From Brachybacterium endophyticum (GTDB taxonomy: Bacteria > Actinomycetota > Actinomycetes > Actinomycetales > Dermabacteraceae), in contig NZ_QFKX01000002.1 in NCBI RefSeq assembly GCF_003130585.1, positions 496,001-560,000 on the forward strand: a stretch of 64,000 bases of DNA, written 5' to 3'. The position numbers and the translations under genes were made by a program. Under the pieces are notes generated by a model, which saw only the letters and a program-made list of their open reading frames with translations, was not told the DNA's origin and ran no database searches. Shown piece after piece: positions 17,652 to 27,716 of this stretch (the stretch's first letter is position 1; each line of letters starts with the position of its first letter).

Positions 17652-18967
17652 GGGATCACCGCCTCGATCCGGGTGCCGTCGCCGGCGGGGGAGTCCACAT
17701 GCAGTGATCCTTCCAGGGAGGCGACGCGTCCGGCCAGTCCGGCGAGGCCGTGCCCCGCGGCGATGTTCGCCCCGCCGCGTCCGTCGTCCGCGATCACGGC
17801 GCGGGCGCTGCCGGCTTCCCGGGTCACCCGCACCTGCACGGTGCGGGCCTGCGAGTGCTTGGCAGCGTTCGCGAGGGCCTCGGAGACCACGTAGTAGATG
17901 CCGATCTGCACGTGCTCGGGCAGGTCGAGATCGGGACAGTCCACCGAGGTCGGCACCGGGCACAGGGCCGCGCGCTCGGCCAGGGCCGCCGCGAGACCGC
18001 GGTCGACCAGGATCGGCGGGGCGATCCCTCGGGAGAGCCGGCGCAGGTCCTCGAGAGTGGAGCCCAGCAGGGTGCGGGTCTCACGGAGGATCTGCTGGGC
18101 GCGCTCGGGGTCCCCGTCGGCCATGCGCTCGGCGCGGGCCAGGTCCATCGTGGCGCGCACGATGCCCTGCTGCGGCCCGTCGTGCAGGTCCCTCTCGAGC
18201 CGACGCAGCGACTCCGACTCGGCGACGCGTCCGGCCGCGCGGGACTCCTCGGTGCGGGCCAGCTGCTGCTGCTCGTCGAACCGCGAGCTGAGCAGGGCGT
18301 GATCCACCGCGTGGTGCACCCCGATGACCGCCCGGGAGACCGGGTGGACCGTCAGCAGGAAGATCAGCCCGGCGAGGACCTGCAGCCCGAGGTCCAGGCC
18401 GATCGCGGAGGCGTCCTCCAGGCCGAGCAGCTCGCCGAGACCGGTGATGTCGGCGTCGGGCTGGGCCAGACGCACGATGATCGAGGCGAGGGGCCCCGCG
18501 ACGGTGGCCACGCTGCCGATGACTGAGGCCAGCATGATCGGGAAGGTGACCACGGCCAGCACGAAGTGCACGAGCGTCCACAGGCAGTCCAGCCACGACT
18601 GCGGGTCGGTCAGGGGCACGAGCAGGCGGCGGAACCGTCCCGCATCGGGCCCGGCACGGCGTCGCTCGGGACGCGGGAGGGCACGGCCCAGCAGCACTCT
18701 CTGCAGGCCACGCTCGGCCTCCGCGAAGCCGCGTGCGACCGACACGCCCGCGACCAGGAGGGGGAGTCCGATCCAGATCACCGCGGTGCCCGTCCCCACC
18801 GCGAGCAGCACCAGGGTGACGACGAATCCGAGGAGCCCCAGCACGAACGCCGGGATCGAGTAGACCAGGGCGCGCAGGATCGTCCCCGCCCAGCGGGCGA
18901 GGAATCCGGGGGCCCGCACCGGTGCATCCGCGGGTGCACGGTCGGCTGGGGGAGAGGTCGTCGTCAT
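17639..18967 (-). CDS. Sensor histidine kinase (HisKA_3 type) with four-helix sensor
   Basis: A 442-residue membrane kinase. After a Pro/Ala-rich start, helices at about 32-55, 58-80, 128-155 and 190-210 form the sensor with no large external domain, a layout common in actinobacterial NarX-type kinases. Phospho-acceptor His262 is in RRLERDLHDGPQQG, followed by SEALANAAKHS (N box) and DDGRGGA...GHGLAGLAGRV (G boxes). ATG 18967 is the first start that gives a sensible N-terminus; the open frame continues to 20332 antisense to nrdF and is not coding there. Its partner is the overlapping regulator. Confidence 0.92.
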   Translation of the reverse strand: MTTTSPPADRAPADAPVRAPGFLARWAGTILRALVYSIPAFVLGLLGFVVTLVLLAVGTGTAVIWIGLPLLVAGVSVARGFAEAERGLQRVLLGRALPRPERRRAGPDAGRFRRLLVPLTDPQSWLDCLWTLVHFVLAVVTFPIMLASVIGSVATVAGPLASIIVRLAQPDADITGLGELLGLEDASAIGLDLGLQVLAGLIFLLTVHPVSRAVIGVHHAVDHALLSSRFDEQQQLARTEESRAAGRVAESESLRRLERDLHDGPQQGIVRATMDLARAERMADGDPERAQQILRETRTLLGSTLEDLRRLSRGIAPPILVDRGLAAALAERAALCPVPTSVDCPDLDLPEHVQIGIYYVVSEALANAAKHSQARTVQVRVTREAGSARAVIADDGRGGANIAAGHGLAGLAGRVASLEGSLHVDSPAGDGTRIEAVIPCAS

Positions 18968-19186
18968 GTCTCGAGTCTCGTCGGCGGGAGGCGCTGGGCC
19001 CATCCTGTCACCCGGTGGTTGTCGTGTCGGGCTGGCCCGACGGACAGGGTCAGAGCGATGAGCGCGAGGGACCGGGCGAGGCCTCGGGAGGGCGGTGGCC
19101 GGCACCGGCGCCGACTCCCGTGGTCGACTCCACCACAGACGCGCTCGCAGTCCTGCGCGTCCTCCCGGAGAGGGGGCGCGGAGACC

Positions 19187-20203
<1,017 letters not shown>

Positions 20204-20220
20204 GTCCTCCGGCACGACGG

Positions 20221-20252
20221 CGCGCCCTGTCTCGGTCGTGGGGCAGGGCGCG
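20221..20252 (+). terminator. Hairpin terminator after nrdF
   Basis: Arms CGCGCCCTG (20221-20229) and CAGGGCGCG (20244-20252) pair perfectly over a 14-base loop. Confidence 0.7.
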
Positions 20253-20473
20253 TTCGTGCGTCCGGGGGACGGGCAGTCGAGGGGTGGGCGTTCAGGGGCT
20301 GGGTGCTCGGACGCCAGGTGCCGCAGCAGCATGATCCGACCGTTCGGTCTGTCCTGCTTTCGCTCGGTTCCTCCCCGGTGCCCAGGCCGTCCTCCGCGCT
20401 GGCGTGATCAACATGTGAGAGTGTGGCTGTACAGCGTCCACAGCCGGTGGACCGAACGAAAGGGGTGTTCCCC

Positions 20474-20758
20474 ATGGGCCTCATCGGTCTCATCATCTCC
20501 TGGATCATCATCGGCGCCATCATCGGCCTCATCGCGCGGGCGATCCTGCCCGGCAAGCAGGCGATGGGCATCGGGATGACCATCATCCTCGGCGTCGTCG
20601 GCGCCATCGTGGGCGGCTTCATCGGCAGCCTGTTCGGTGGCAACGGCATCAGCGGCATCATGAGCAACCCCTGGAGCATCGGCACCATCCTGCTGTCGGT
20701 GGTCGGGGCGATCGTGGTCATGGTGATCTACGGTCTCGTGACGAAGAACCGTCGCTGA
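20474..20758 (+). CDS. GlsB/YeaQ/YmgE family stress-response membrane protein
   Basis: A 94-residue integral membrane protein with three glycine-rich helices: GLIGLIISWIIIGAIIGLIAR at the start, GMTIILGVVGAIVGGFIGSLFGG in the middle and a C-terminal helix ending KNRR. The IARAILPGKQ...G-x-VGAIVGG pattern is the family's signature (formerly called transglycosylase-associated protein). ATG 20474 follows AAGGGGTG. Members are induced by stress, but the molecular role is unknown. It ends in a strong palindromic terminator. Confidence 0.9.
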   Translation: MGLIGLIISWIIIGAIIGLIARAILPGKQAMGIGMTIILGVVGAIVGGFIGSLFGGNGISGIMSNPWSIGTILLSVVGAIVVMVIYGLVTKNRR

Positions 20759-20780
20759 CCTCACGGTCAGCAGCGCACGG

Positions 20781-20816
20781 ACGAGCGCCCGGTGCCGATC
20801 GGCACCGGGCGCTCGT
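20781..20816. terminator. Perfect 36-base palindromic terminator
   Basis: Bases 20781-20798 are the exact reverse complement of 20799-20816. The hairpin serves the YeaQ-family gene and, read from the other side, the DUF3349 gene. Confidence 0.8.
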
Positions 20817-20839
20817 GTCTGTGACGGGGCGGGCGACTC

Positions 20840-21802
20840 TCAGCGGCGATCCCCGAGGGGCCAGCCCTTCTCGGCGAGGTGCTCCGCCACGCGGCGCATC
20901 TCCTGCTCGGTGGGCAGGTCGTTGGTGTACCGGGTGATCGCGACGCCCGCGTCGGTGGGATCGACGATCCGGTGGCCGGCCTCGTCCACCAGGTGCGAGG
21001 CGATCTCCGAGGCCTCCTCGTCGGTCAGCTGGCGGCGCAGGAGCGCCAGCAGCGGCAGCCTGTCGGTCGCGGGGATGCCGGCGGGGTAGCCGGCCGAGAG
21101 CCAGTCGAGGATGCGCTGGACGGCGTTGGAGGGTGCTCCGCCTTCGTCGAACGAGTGTGGGGCGTCCGCTGGCTCGGAGCCCGTGACGCCGGTCCCCGCG
21201 TGCGTCTGCCGCGTGTTCCGCACGTACGTGCGCCCGGTGTCGGACGGTGCCTGCGGCACGGGCTGCGTGCCGTCCTCTGTGGGCGAGGTCGGGGTAGCGG
21301 CCGAGGGTGCGGCCGTGGGCGACTCGGACGCGGTCGACGGCTGCGCCGGCTCCGAGGGCTCCACGGTGCTCGGGTCGCCGGCAGCAGACGCCTGGGTCTC
21401 GGAGGCTCCGCTCTCGCCGTCGGTGCCGTCGCTCGTGGGCCGACGGACCCGGGTGAGGGGTCCCTCGAGTCCGCCGTCGGCGGCGACCGCGCGGGCGACC
21501 TCGGCGGACTCCTCGTCCACGGGCCATCCCGCCTCGGCCAGCCGCTCGGCGACCTCGCGCGTGTGGTCCTCGGTCACCGGGGCGTCCGTCACACGACTGA
21601 TGGCGCCGCGCACGTCCTCCTGGGTGACGTCTCGCTCGGGGTTCTCGCGCTGGAGGTCACTGATGATCCGCTCCAGCTCCTCCTCGCTCAGGTTGTGCGT
21701 GAGAAGGGCCAGCAGCGGATAGAAGTCCTTGGGTGGCACGCCGTCGGGGTACCCGACACGCAGCCAGTCCAGCATCCTGCTCAGAGGGTTGCTCATCGTC
21801 AT
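20840..21802 (-). CDS. Protein with two DUF3349 domains joined by a disordered linker
   Basis: A 320-residue cytoplasmic protein. Residues about 5-100 (LDWLRVGYPDGVPPKDFYPLLALL) and 225-315 (LDWLSAGYPAGIPATDRLPLLALL) are two copies of the actinobacterial DUF3349 helical domain, and the 110-residue Ser/Thr/Pro/Ala linker contains no recognisable fold. Known DUF3349 proteins of mycobacteria are single-domain and about 100 residues, so this is a duplicated form. ATG 21802 has GAGGAG 6 bases before it. It lies just below the phosphate-transporter pair on the same strand. Function is unknown. Confidence 0.85.
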   Translation of the reverse strand: MTMSNPLSRMLDWLRVGYPDGVPPKDFYPLLALLTHNLSEEELERIISDLQRENPERDVTQEDVRGAISRVTDAPVTEDHTREVAERLAEAGWPVDEESAEVARAVAADGGLEGPLTRVRRPTSDGTDGESGASETQASAAGDPSTVEPSEPAQPSTASESPTAAPSAATPTSPTEDGTQPVPQAPSDTGRTYVRNTRQTHAGTGVTGSEPADAPHSFDEGGAPSNAVQRILDWLSAGYPAGIPATDRLPLLALLRRQLTDEEASEIASHLVDEAGHRIVDPTDAGVAITRYTNDLPTEQEMRRVAEHLAEKGWPLGDRR

Positions 21803-21825
21803 CGACTCCTCGTGGTCAGCTGCCC

Positions 21826-22110
21826 TCAGATGGGCAGCTGGATGCCCAGATAGTGGTCGAGGCTGCCCTTGGTGATGAACAGAAGACCATAGACCACCGC
21901 GAGCGCGACCACGGCGAAGATGAGCCAGGCGGCGACGCGTGCCACAGGATGCGGCGCGAGGACGGTGCCGTCGCGCTCCGTGCCGCCCTCGCCGCGGTCC
22001 AGCAGCCGGATGCCGACGGAGTACAGCAGCGGCAGCCCGGCGCCCAGCAGGAGGCCCACGCCGAGCACACGAAGTGTGCCGGTGATGATCTCGACGATCT
22101 CGTCGGACAT
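21826..22110 (-). CDS. Small membrane protein coupled to the phosphate transporter
   Basis: A 94-residue protein with two predicted helices (about residues 10-32 and 58-80). ATG 22110 lies one base after the transporter's stop codon (TGA-C-ATG), so it is translationally coupled and probably works with or near the transporter. The longer frame upstream to 22221 overlaps the transporter's end and is not needed. Small two-helix proteins often follow pit genes in actinobacteria, but I do not know a function. Confidence 0.75.
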   Translation of the reverse strand: MSDEIVEIITGTLRVLGVGLLLGAGLPLLYSVGIRLLDRGEGGTERDGTVLAPHPVARVAAWLIFAVVALAVVYGLLFITKGSLDHYLGIQLPI

Positions 22111-22111
22111 G

Positions 22112-23443
22112 TCAGGAGTCCTTCCTGCTCGGGGTGGGGACGGTGGGTCGTGGGGTGCTCTCGTCGTCGGACCGTAGCGGATCAGGTCGCTCGGGGGCGT
22201 CGGTGATCGCGCCGATGACACCCGTGCGTGCGTCGGGCCCGACGGCGCCGTCGCCGGGGAGGGAGACCGCCTCGGCGCCCTCGTCCCACTCGTCGTTGAC
22301 GTTGCCCGCGTCGACCTTCTGCAGCTGCGAGCGGTAGTAGATGTACCCGCCGACGGCCAGCAGGATCGCGAACACCACGAACGCTCCGCCGACGCCGCCC
22401 ACGAGATGGCCGATGAAGTAGGTCAGGGCGCCGACCACGGCGGCCGCGGGGATGGTCATCAGCCAGCCGACGGCCATGCGACCGGCGACGCTCCAGCGCA
22501 CCTGGGCTCCCGGGCGGCCCACACCGGAGCCGACGATCGAGCCGGTCGCGACGTGGGTGGTGGACAGCGCCATGCCGAGGTGGCTCGAGGTCAGGATGAT
22601 CGCGGCGGAGGAGGCCTCGGCGGCCATGCCCTGCGGGGAGTCGAGCTCCACGAGGCCCTTGCCGAGCGTGCGGATCACGCGCCAGCCGCCCATGTAGGTG
22701 CCGAGCGCGATGGCGCCGGCGCACACGATGATGATCCACGGCGGCAGGCCGTTGTCGATGATCTCCTGATCGGTCAGGGTGCCGTGGGCGATCAGGCCTA
22801 GTGCGATCACGCCCATGGTCTTCTGCGCATCGCCCGTGCCGTGGGCGAGCGAGACCAGGGAGGCGGTCGCGATCTGGCCGTAGCGGAAGCCCTTCTCGCG
22901 GCGCTCCTCGCGCACGTTCGAGGTCACCTTGAACACGAGCCAGGCGGCGGTCGCCGCGATCGCGCCGGCGATGAAGGGGGAGAGGATCGCCGGGATGAGG
23001 ACCTTGATCATCAGGCCCTCCCAGTTGATCCCCACGGTGCCCAAGGCTGCGAGGCCCGCGCCGATGAGGCCCCCGAACAGGGCGTGGGAGGAGCTGGAGG
23101 GGATGCCGAACAACCAGGTGGCGAGGTTCCACAGGATGCCGCCGACGAGCCCGGCGAAGATGATAAACATCGCCGTCTCCGCGTCGAGGCCCGTGATCAG
23201 CGCCCCGGTGTCGGTGTCCTGGATCTTCAGGACCGATGTGGTGACGGTGACCGCCACCTCGACCGAGAGGAACCCTCCGATCACGTTCAGGATCGCCGAC
23301 AGCGTCACCGCGGTCTTGGGCTTGAGCGCCCCGGTGGCGATGGACGTCGCCATCGCATTGCCGGTGTCGTGGAAGCCGTTCGTGAAGTCGAAGGCCACTG
23401 CCGTGATGATCAGCAGCACAAGGATGACGATGTCACCTGTCAT
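22112..23443 (-). CDS. pit: Inorganic phosphate transporter, PiT family
   Basis: A 443-residue low-affinity, metal-phosphate/proton symporter. The two inverted PHO4 repeats are clear: AFDFTNGFHDTGNAMATSIATGAL at the N-terminus and SLAHGTGDAQKTMGVI in the second half, plus GIPSSSSHALFGGLIGAGL and LSTTHVATGSIVGSGVG. About 10 helices are present, and a disordered Asp/Pro-rich tail occupies the last 60 residues. ATG 23443 is the first good start. Fifty to seventy bases upstream lies a pair of 11-base GTTCACC repeats like the PhoP-binding PHO box, suggesting control by phosphate starvation. Confidence 0.95.
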   Translation of the reverse strand: MTGDIVILVLLIITAVAFDFTNGFHDTGNAMATSIATGALKPKTAVTLSAILNVIGGFLSVEVAVTVTTSVLKIQDTDTGALITGLDAETAMFIIFAGLVGGILWNLATWLFGIPSSSSHALFGGLIGAGLAALGTVGINWEGLMIKVLIPAILSPFIAGAIAATAAWLVFKVTSNVREERREKGFRYGQIATASLVSLAHGTGDAQKTMGVIALGLIAHGTLTDQEIIDNGLPPWIIIVCAGAIALGTYMGGWRVIRTLGKGLVELDSPQGMAAEASSAAIILTSSHLGMALSTTHVATGSIVGSGVGRPGAQVRWSVAGRMAVGWLMTIPAAAVVGALTYFIGHLVGGVGGAFVVFAILLAVGGYIYYRSQLQKVDAGNVNDEWDEGAEAVSLPGDGAVGPDARTGVIGAITDAPERPDPLRSDDESTPRPTVPTPSRKDS

Positions 23444-23495
23444 GTGGCCAGTGTGCGTCGGGGGGTAGCCGCAGGGCCAGCTGGACCTGCGGGGT

Positions 23496-23517
23496 GTTCA
23501 CCTGCCGTTCACCTGTC
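23496..23517 (+). promoter_or_regulatory. PHO-box-like direct repeats upstream of pit
   Basis: GTTCACCTGCC at 23496-23506 is followed directly by GTTCACCTGTC at 23507-23517. Two 11-base units starting GTTCACC match the PhoP site known from Streptomyces. They read toward the right, opposite to the pit gene 53 bases away. Confidence 0.5.
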
Positions 23518-23631
23518 TCCTGGGCATTCGTGCCTGGCTGTACGTGATGTCACAGAGCCGGAGGGTGTGGGCCTGGGTGATTCGCCCGGTTCCCGCATCG
23601 TCTCGTGTTCACCTCGGGGGCGGACACGGCC

Positions 23632-24303
23632 TCAGCGGCTCAGCGGCACGTCGATGATGCGCCGGCCCATCTCGTGGGGAGTGAGGCGGCCCTGGGACCA
23701 GGCGGCCACGTCCTGGGAGAGATCGTGCGCGAGCTCCGGGGCGATCTGCAGCGTCAGGCGGGCGCCCTGCGGCGTGTACGTGGTCTCGCCGACGACGCCG
23801 CCCTGGCGGTCCGCCCACTGGCGCACGGCGTTCTCCGCCAGGCCGACGTCGGTGAAGGGGACGTCGAGGGCCATCTCGCAGCGTTCGACGCGCTCGCACA
23901 GCGCCGCACCGTCCAGGGCGTCCTCGATCGCAGCGGTGTAGGCACGCACGAGACCGCCCGCGCCCAGCTTCACCCCGCCGAACCAGCGCACCACGACCGC
24001 GAGGGTGTCGGTGAGGTCGGCGTGCAGTAGCGCCTGCAGCATCGGCATCCCGGCCGTGCCCGAGGGTTCGCCGTCGTCGCTCGAGCGCTGCACGGGGCCG
24101 GCGCCCGTGGTCGCCTCGCTGATGACGAGCGCCGTGCAGTGGTGACGCGCGTCGGGATGTGCTGACCGGGCCTCGCGCACGAGAGCGTCCGCGTCCTCGA
24201 TCGAGCGCACGGGATGCAGGAGGGCGAGGAACCGGGACTTGCGCTCGATGATCTCGCCCTCTGCGGGACCGGCGAGGGTGAGTGCTCGCGATCGGTGCGG
24301 CAT
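23632..24303 (-). CDS. YigZ/IMPACT family protein
   Basis: A 223-residue protein of the YigZ/IMPACT (UPF0029) family, thought to bind ribosomes or nucleic acids; its role in bacteria is unclear. The signature RSSDDGEPSGTAGMPML is at about 80-96, preceded by KSRFLALLHPV and ARHHCTALVI and followed by VVVRWFGGVKLGAGGLVRAY. The C-terminal DUF1949-like half is present. ATG 24303 has GAGAGGA at suitable distance; ATGs at 24321 and 24327 are in frame but lack a site. Confidence 0.9.
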   Translation of the reverse strand: MPHRSRALTLAGPAEGEIIERKSRFLALLHPVRSIEDADALVREARSAHPDARHHCTALVISEATTGAGPVQRSSDDGEPSGTAGMPMLQALLHADLTDTLAVVVRWFGGVKLGAGGLVRAYTAAIEDALDGAALCERVERCEMALDVPFTDVGLAENAVRQWADRQGGVVGETTYTPQGARLTLQIAPELAHDLSQDVAAWSQGRLTPHEMGRRIIDVPLSR

Positions 24304-24533
24304 CTCGGGGTTCCTCTCCATGGTCATCAGGGAAGTCTAGGAAGTCGGTGGCGGGCGCTGCGGGTCCTCGACGGCGCCGTCGAGGACGCGCCACGCGGTA
24401 ACGGTTGCGTCGCGGGGCCGACAGATCACCCACCGAAGGCCGACGGGGAGCACAATGGGGTCACCGGCGAGGATGCCGGGACGACCGTCAGGCCCTGCGA
24501 CGTGGCGCAGGTGATGGAAGGAAGTGGTCCGCC

Positions 24534-25097
24534 GTGAATGCCCATCCTGACCAGACCGGTGACGCGCCGAGGCCCAGCGGTGACGCGCACCGGGACAGAG
24601 GCCCCCGTCAGATCGTCGTCGGCGTGGTCGACGAGAGATCCCGGGCGGTCATCTCCGTCGCTGCGCAGTACGCGAAGGCCTTCCACGCGACGCTCACCTG
24701 CGTGTACGTGGAGTCGACGATGCTCGCGCTCGGTGAGACGCCGCAGGGGTCGCTGTACGCCGCCGGACTCGCCGCGGAGATCGACGACCCCGTGTTCCCC
24801 GATGACCTGCGCGACGTGGTGACCGAGGGCGTGGGGGGGACGCCCGTGGAATGGAAGGCTGTCGCGCGCCGCGGCACCCCGACCGTCGAGCTCCACGAGG
24901 TGGCCGAGGACGTCGACGCGCTCATGTTCGTCCTCGGCACCCGCAAGCCGGGCCTGCGCGACTCGATGCGCGAGTTCATCAACGGTTCGGTCGCGACCCA
25001 GCTGTCCCATCGGCAGGTGCGGCCCGTGGTCGTGGTGCCGCTGTGCGTGGTCGGCCACGACGACGACCTGCCGTGGATGGACGACAGCGAAGGGTGA
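24534..25097 (+). CDS. Universal stress protein family
   Basis: A 187-residue single Usp domain. After a polar 25-residue lead, IVVGVVDERSRAVISVAAQYAKAF and LTCVYVEST form the first strand-helix-strand, and the end reads VLGTRKPGLRDSMREFINGSVATQLSHRQVRPVVVVP, matching the G-x2-G-x9-G-(S/T) ATP-binding pattern fairly well. GTG 24534 follows GGAAGGAAG. It is the second Usp in the window and is divergent from the YigZ gene. Ligand binding is unverified. Confidence 0.85.
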   Translation: MNAHPDQTGDAPRPSGDAHRDRGPRQIVVGVVDERSRAVISVAAQYAKAFHATLTCVYVESTMLALGETPQGSLYAAGLAAEIDDPVFPDDLRDVVTEGVGGTPVEWKAVARRGTPTVELHEVAEDVDALMFVLGTRKPGLRDSMREFINGSVATQLSHRQVRPVVVVPLCVVGHDDDLPWMDDSEG

Positions 25098-25212
25098 GGC
25101 CACGGGGACCGGCTGATGCCGTCCGACCGGCTGATGCCGCTGACCGCGTGCGCTAGCGTGAGTCGCGTGCGCCGAGTTCTCGGCGCCCCTTCCTGGACCA
25201 GGAGACGTAGCC

Positions 25213-25848
25213 GTGAGCAGTCCAGCCCAGCCCGTGAACCCCTCCAGCGGCCCGCAGGGGATGGGCGGCACCACGCCCGCGACGAACCCTGGCGCGAAGC
25301 CGCCCGGCACCGGCATGAAGAAGGCCGGGCTCATCCTGCTGATCCTCGGCATCATCGGGTTCGTGATCGGTGTCGTGGTCCTGGTGGTCTCGATCATCGG
25401 GGTGGTCGGCGTCGCCAAGAAGGTCGCCGACGAGAGCACCACGTTCACGGGCACCACGACCCTCCAGCTGGAAGCCGGCAAGGACATGCAGGCCTACAAG
25501 GTCCAGGGCGAGAGCACGCCCTCGTGCATCATCGTCGGAGCCGACGGCACCGAGCCGGAGACCGGGACGATCTCGGCGAGCAGCTCGACCCCGGCGGACG
25601 GCCAGCAGTGGGAGTCCTTCGGCTCCTTCACCGCCAAGACCACCCAGGAGTACTCGATCACCTGTGACGGTGACCAGGAGGTCATGGTCGCGCCGCCGTT
25701 GTCGGTCGGCGGCATCCTGGGAGGGGTCGGCGGCATCGTGGCCAGCGTGTTCGTCGGTGTCGTCGGATTCCTGCTCGTGGTCACCGGTGTCGTCCTGCTG
25801 ATCGTCGGGCGGAACCGCATGAAGAAGGCTGCGGCGCCTGGCGTCTGA
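25213..25848 (+). CDS. Membrane protein with central extracytoplasmic domain
   Basis: A 211-residue protein. A Pro/Gly-rich cytoplasmic start is followed by a long hydrophobic helix (about 38-66), a soluble domain of about 100 residues with two cysteines (in TPSCIIVG and YSITCDG) that could form a disulphide, and a second strong membrane segment at about 160-200 before a basic RNRMKKAAAPGV tail. GTG 25213 has AGGAGACG upstream. This layout is common among uncharacterised actinobacterial envelope proteins; no function is known. It ends about 110 bases before tRNA-Lys. Confidence 0.75.
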   Translation: MSSPAQPVNPSSGPQGMGGTTPATNPGAKPPGTGMKKAGLILLILGIIGFVIGVVVLVVSIIGVVGVAKKVADESTTFTGTTTLQLEAGKDMQAYKVQGESTPSCIIVGADGTEPETGTISASSSTPADGQQWESFGSFTAKTTQEYSITCDGDQEVMVAPPLSVGGILGGVGGIVASVFVGVVGFLLVVTGVVLLIVGRNRMKKAAAPGV

Positions 25849-25961
25849 GGGCGGATAGTGCGTGCTCGAGGCGAGTTCCTCCCGCCCGACATGATCGCGC
25901 TGGGGGCGTCCGGGATGAGCGTCGCCGGCCGGTAGGATGGTCGGGCCCGCTTCGCGGGTCG

Positions 25962-26034
25962 GGGCCTGTAGCTCAGTTGGCAGAGCATCGGACTTTTAAT
26001 CCGCGGGTCGAGGGTTCGATCCCCTCCGGGCCCA
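25962..26034 (+). tRNA. tRNA-Lys (anticodon TTT)
   Basis: The cloverleaf folds with acceptor 25962-25968 and 26027-26033, D arm 25971-25986, anticodon loop CTTTTAA (25993-25999) giving TTT, and T arm with TTCGATC loop. The first pair of the anticodon stem (T-C) is mismatched. A -10-like TAGGAT is at 25933-25938. Its 3' half is duplicated at 30348-30394. Confidence 0.95.
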
Positions 26035-26370
26035 CTGGTCAGAGCTCATTTTCGGCGACACCATCGTGTCCTGCGGAGTGGTTTGACAGCAACGTGGTAG
26101 CGATTCCGGCTCGCTTGACGGGGGAGCACGCCTGCCGGCCGCGTTCGCGGGACGAGAGCGATACCCGCGATGAGAGTCTTGCGGGAACGGCAGTCCGGGG
26201 TCGGGGCTGATTCCACCGCACGGCAATCTTCGGGATCGAATTTTCTCTGTGGGGCATCGGTCAGTTGCTCTACGGCGAAGTTTGGGCGCGCGCTCGGAAT
26301 CTGGTTACCTGTTGGGTTTTTGCAGACCGCAAGCAATCGCGCTGGGTTGTGGTCCGGTGCAGCACGATTC
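26035..26370. other. Non-coding left end of the arsenic island
   Basis: About 335 bases with a visibly lower GC content than the surrounding genes and no credible gene on either strand. It contains the TGACAGCAACG and GACACCATC motifs that recur at the right end. Confidence 0.5.
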
Positions 26371-27690
26371 CTAGCTGGGTGCGGACGCTCCGCAGACGTC
26401 GGTGGCCTTCGTGGGCGCATCGCAGCTGCCGCCGAGGTCGGTGGTGCACACGCCGGTCTCGGGCAGTTCGAGGTGGACCGCGTCTGCTGCGTCGCGGTCG
26501 CCGGCGAGAGACGCTGCGATGGAGCGGACCTGCTCATAGCCGGTCGCCATGAGGAACGTGGGGGCGCGTCCGTAGCTCTTCATGCCGACGATGTAGAAGT
26601 TCTTCTCGGGGTGGGCGAGGACTCTTTCCCCGTGAGGCTCGACAGAGCCGCAGGAGTGGAACTCGGGGTCGATGAGCGGTCCCAGTTGGGCGGGGGCCTC
26701 GACCGCCGGGTCCAGGTTCAGCCTGAGCTCGGAGAGCATCCTCAGTTCAGGACGGAACCCGGTCGCAGGCACCAGCACGTCCACAGTGACCTCGCGCTCT
26801 CCGTCCGGGGTCACCGCGTGAACGGTAAGCGCGTCCTCGCCGGAGAAGCGGGTGATGGTGAAGGAGGTGAGGACCTTGATGCGTCCGGAGTCGACCAGCT
26901 CGCGCAACTGGGAGCCGAGCGCTCCTCGGGCCGAGAGCTCGTCCTGTTCACCGCGGCCGTAGACGCGAGTGAGGTCCGCGGTGCGGACGGCCCAGGTGAT
27001 CACGGTGGTCGAACCCAGTTCTGCGAGGTCCAGCAGGGTGTTCGCGGCCGAGTGGCCAGCGCCGGTGACCATCACGCGCTTGCCGGCGACACGATCGCGA
27101 TCACGACCCAGCACATCCGGCAGTGGCGGGGTGATGCGGCCCGCAGCGACGGCCTGTCGTTCACCGGGGGCGAGGAGACCGGCCTGGCCCAGCGGGTTAG
27201 GGGTGGACCAGGTGCCAGAGGCATCGATGACGGCGGAGGCTAGGACGTCTTCGCTGTGTCCGTCAGCGGTCTCGGTCCGGATGAGGAAGGGGGTCTCCTC
27301 CCGGCGTGCGGTACGCGTCCTGTCCATGCCGGCTCGGGAGACGGCGGTGACGCGTGCGTCGTAGCGGATCGACTCGGCGAGCTGCGAAAGCTGGGCGAGG
27401 GGTTCAAGGTACTGCTCGCGCAATTCGTGACCGGTTGGCAGGGCGTCCACGTCGGGAGCGGTCCAGCCGTCGGCCTCGAGGAGACGCCGCGCGGCGGCAT
27501 CGAGGTTGTACTGCCACGGGGAGAAGAGGCGTGTGTGCCCCCAGTCGGCGATCGCTGCTCCTGCTGCGGTCCCGGCCTCGAGGACGAGGAACGGCAGGCC
27601 ACGCTCGGAGAGGTGGGCGGCGGCCGACAGGCCGATGGGGCCAGCGCCGATGACGACGACGGGATGCGAGCTCGTTGCGGTTGTCAGCAT
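26371..27690 (-). CDS. FAD/NAD(P)-binding flavoprotein of the arsenic cluster (ArsO-like)
   Basis: A 439-residue flavoprotein. VVVIGAGPIGLSAAAHL at about 11-27 binds FAD, VMVTGAGHSAANTLLDL near 205-221 binds NADPH, and DVLVPATGFRPEL is the typical C-terminal ATG motif of flavin monooxygenases. The C-terminus carries extra cysteines in TGVCTTDLGGSCDAP. Genes of this kind often accompany arsC and acr3 in actinobacteria and are labelled ArsO; the reaction is not established. It is last in an acr3-arsC-flavoprotein operon, 26 bases after arsC. Confidence 0.8.
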   Translation of the reverse strand: MLTTATSSHPVVVIGAGPIGLSAAAHLSERGLPFLVLEAGTAAGAAIADWGHTRLFSPWQYNLDAAARRLLEADGWTAPDVDALPTGHELREQYLEPLAQLSQLAESIRYDARVTAVSRAGMDRTRTARREETPFLIRTETADGHSEDVLASAVIDASGTWSTPNPLGQAGLLAPGERQAVAAGRITPPLPDVLGRDRDRVAGKRVMVTGAGHSAANTLLDLAELGSTTVITWAVRTADLTRVYGRGEQDELSARGALGSQLRELVDSGRIKVLTSFTITRFSGEDALTVHAVTPDGEREVTVDVLVPATGFRPELRMLSELRLNLDPAVEAPAQLGPLIDPEFHSCGSVEPHGERVLAHPEKNFYIVGMKSYGRAPTFLMATGYEQVRSIAASLAGDRDAADAVHLELPETGVCTTDLGGSCDAPTKATDVCGASAPS

Positions 27691-27716
27691 GATGGGTCTC
27701 CTTGCTGCGGGTGCGG

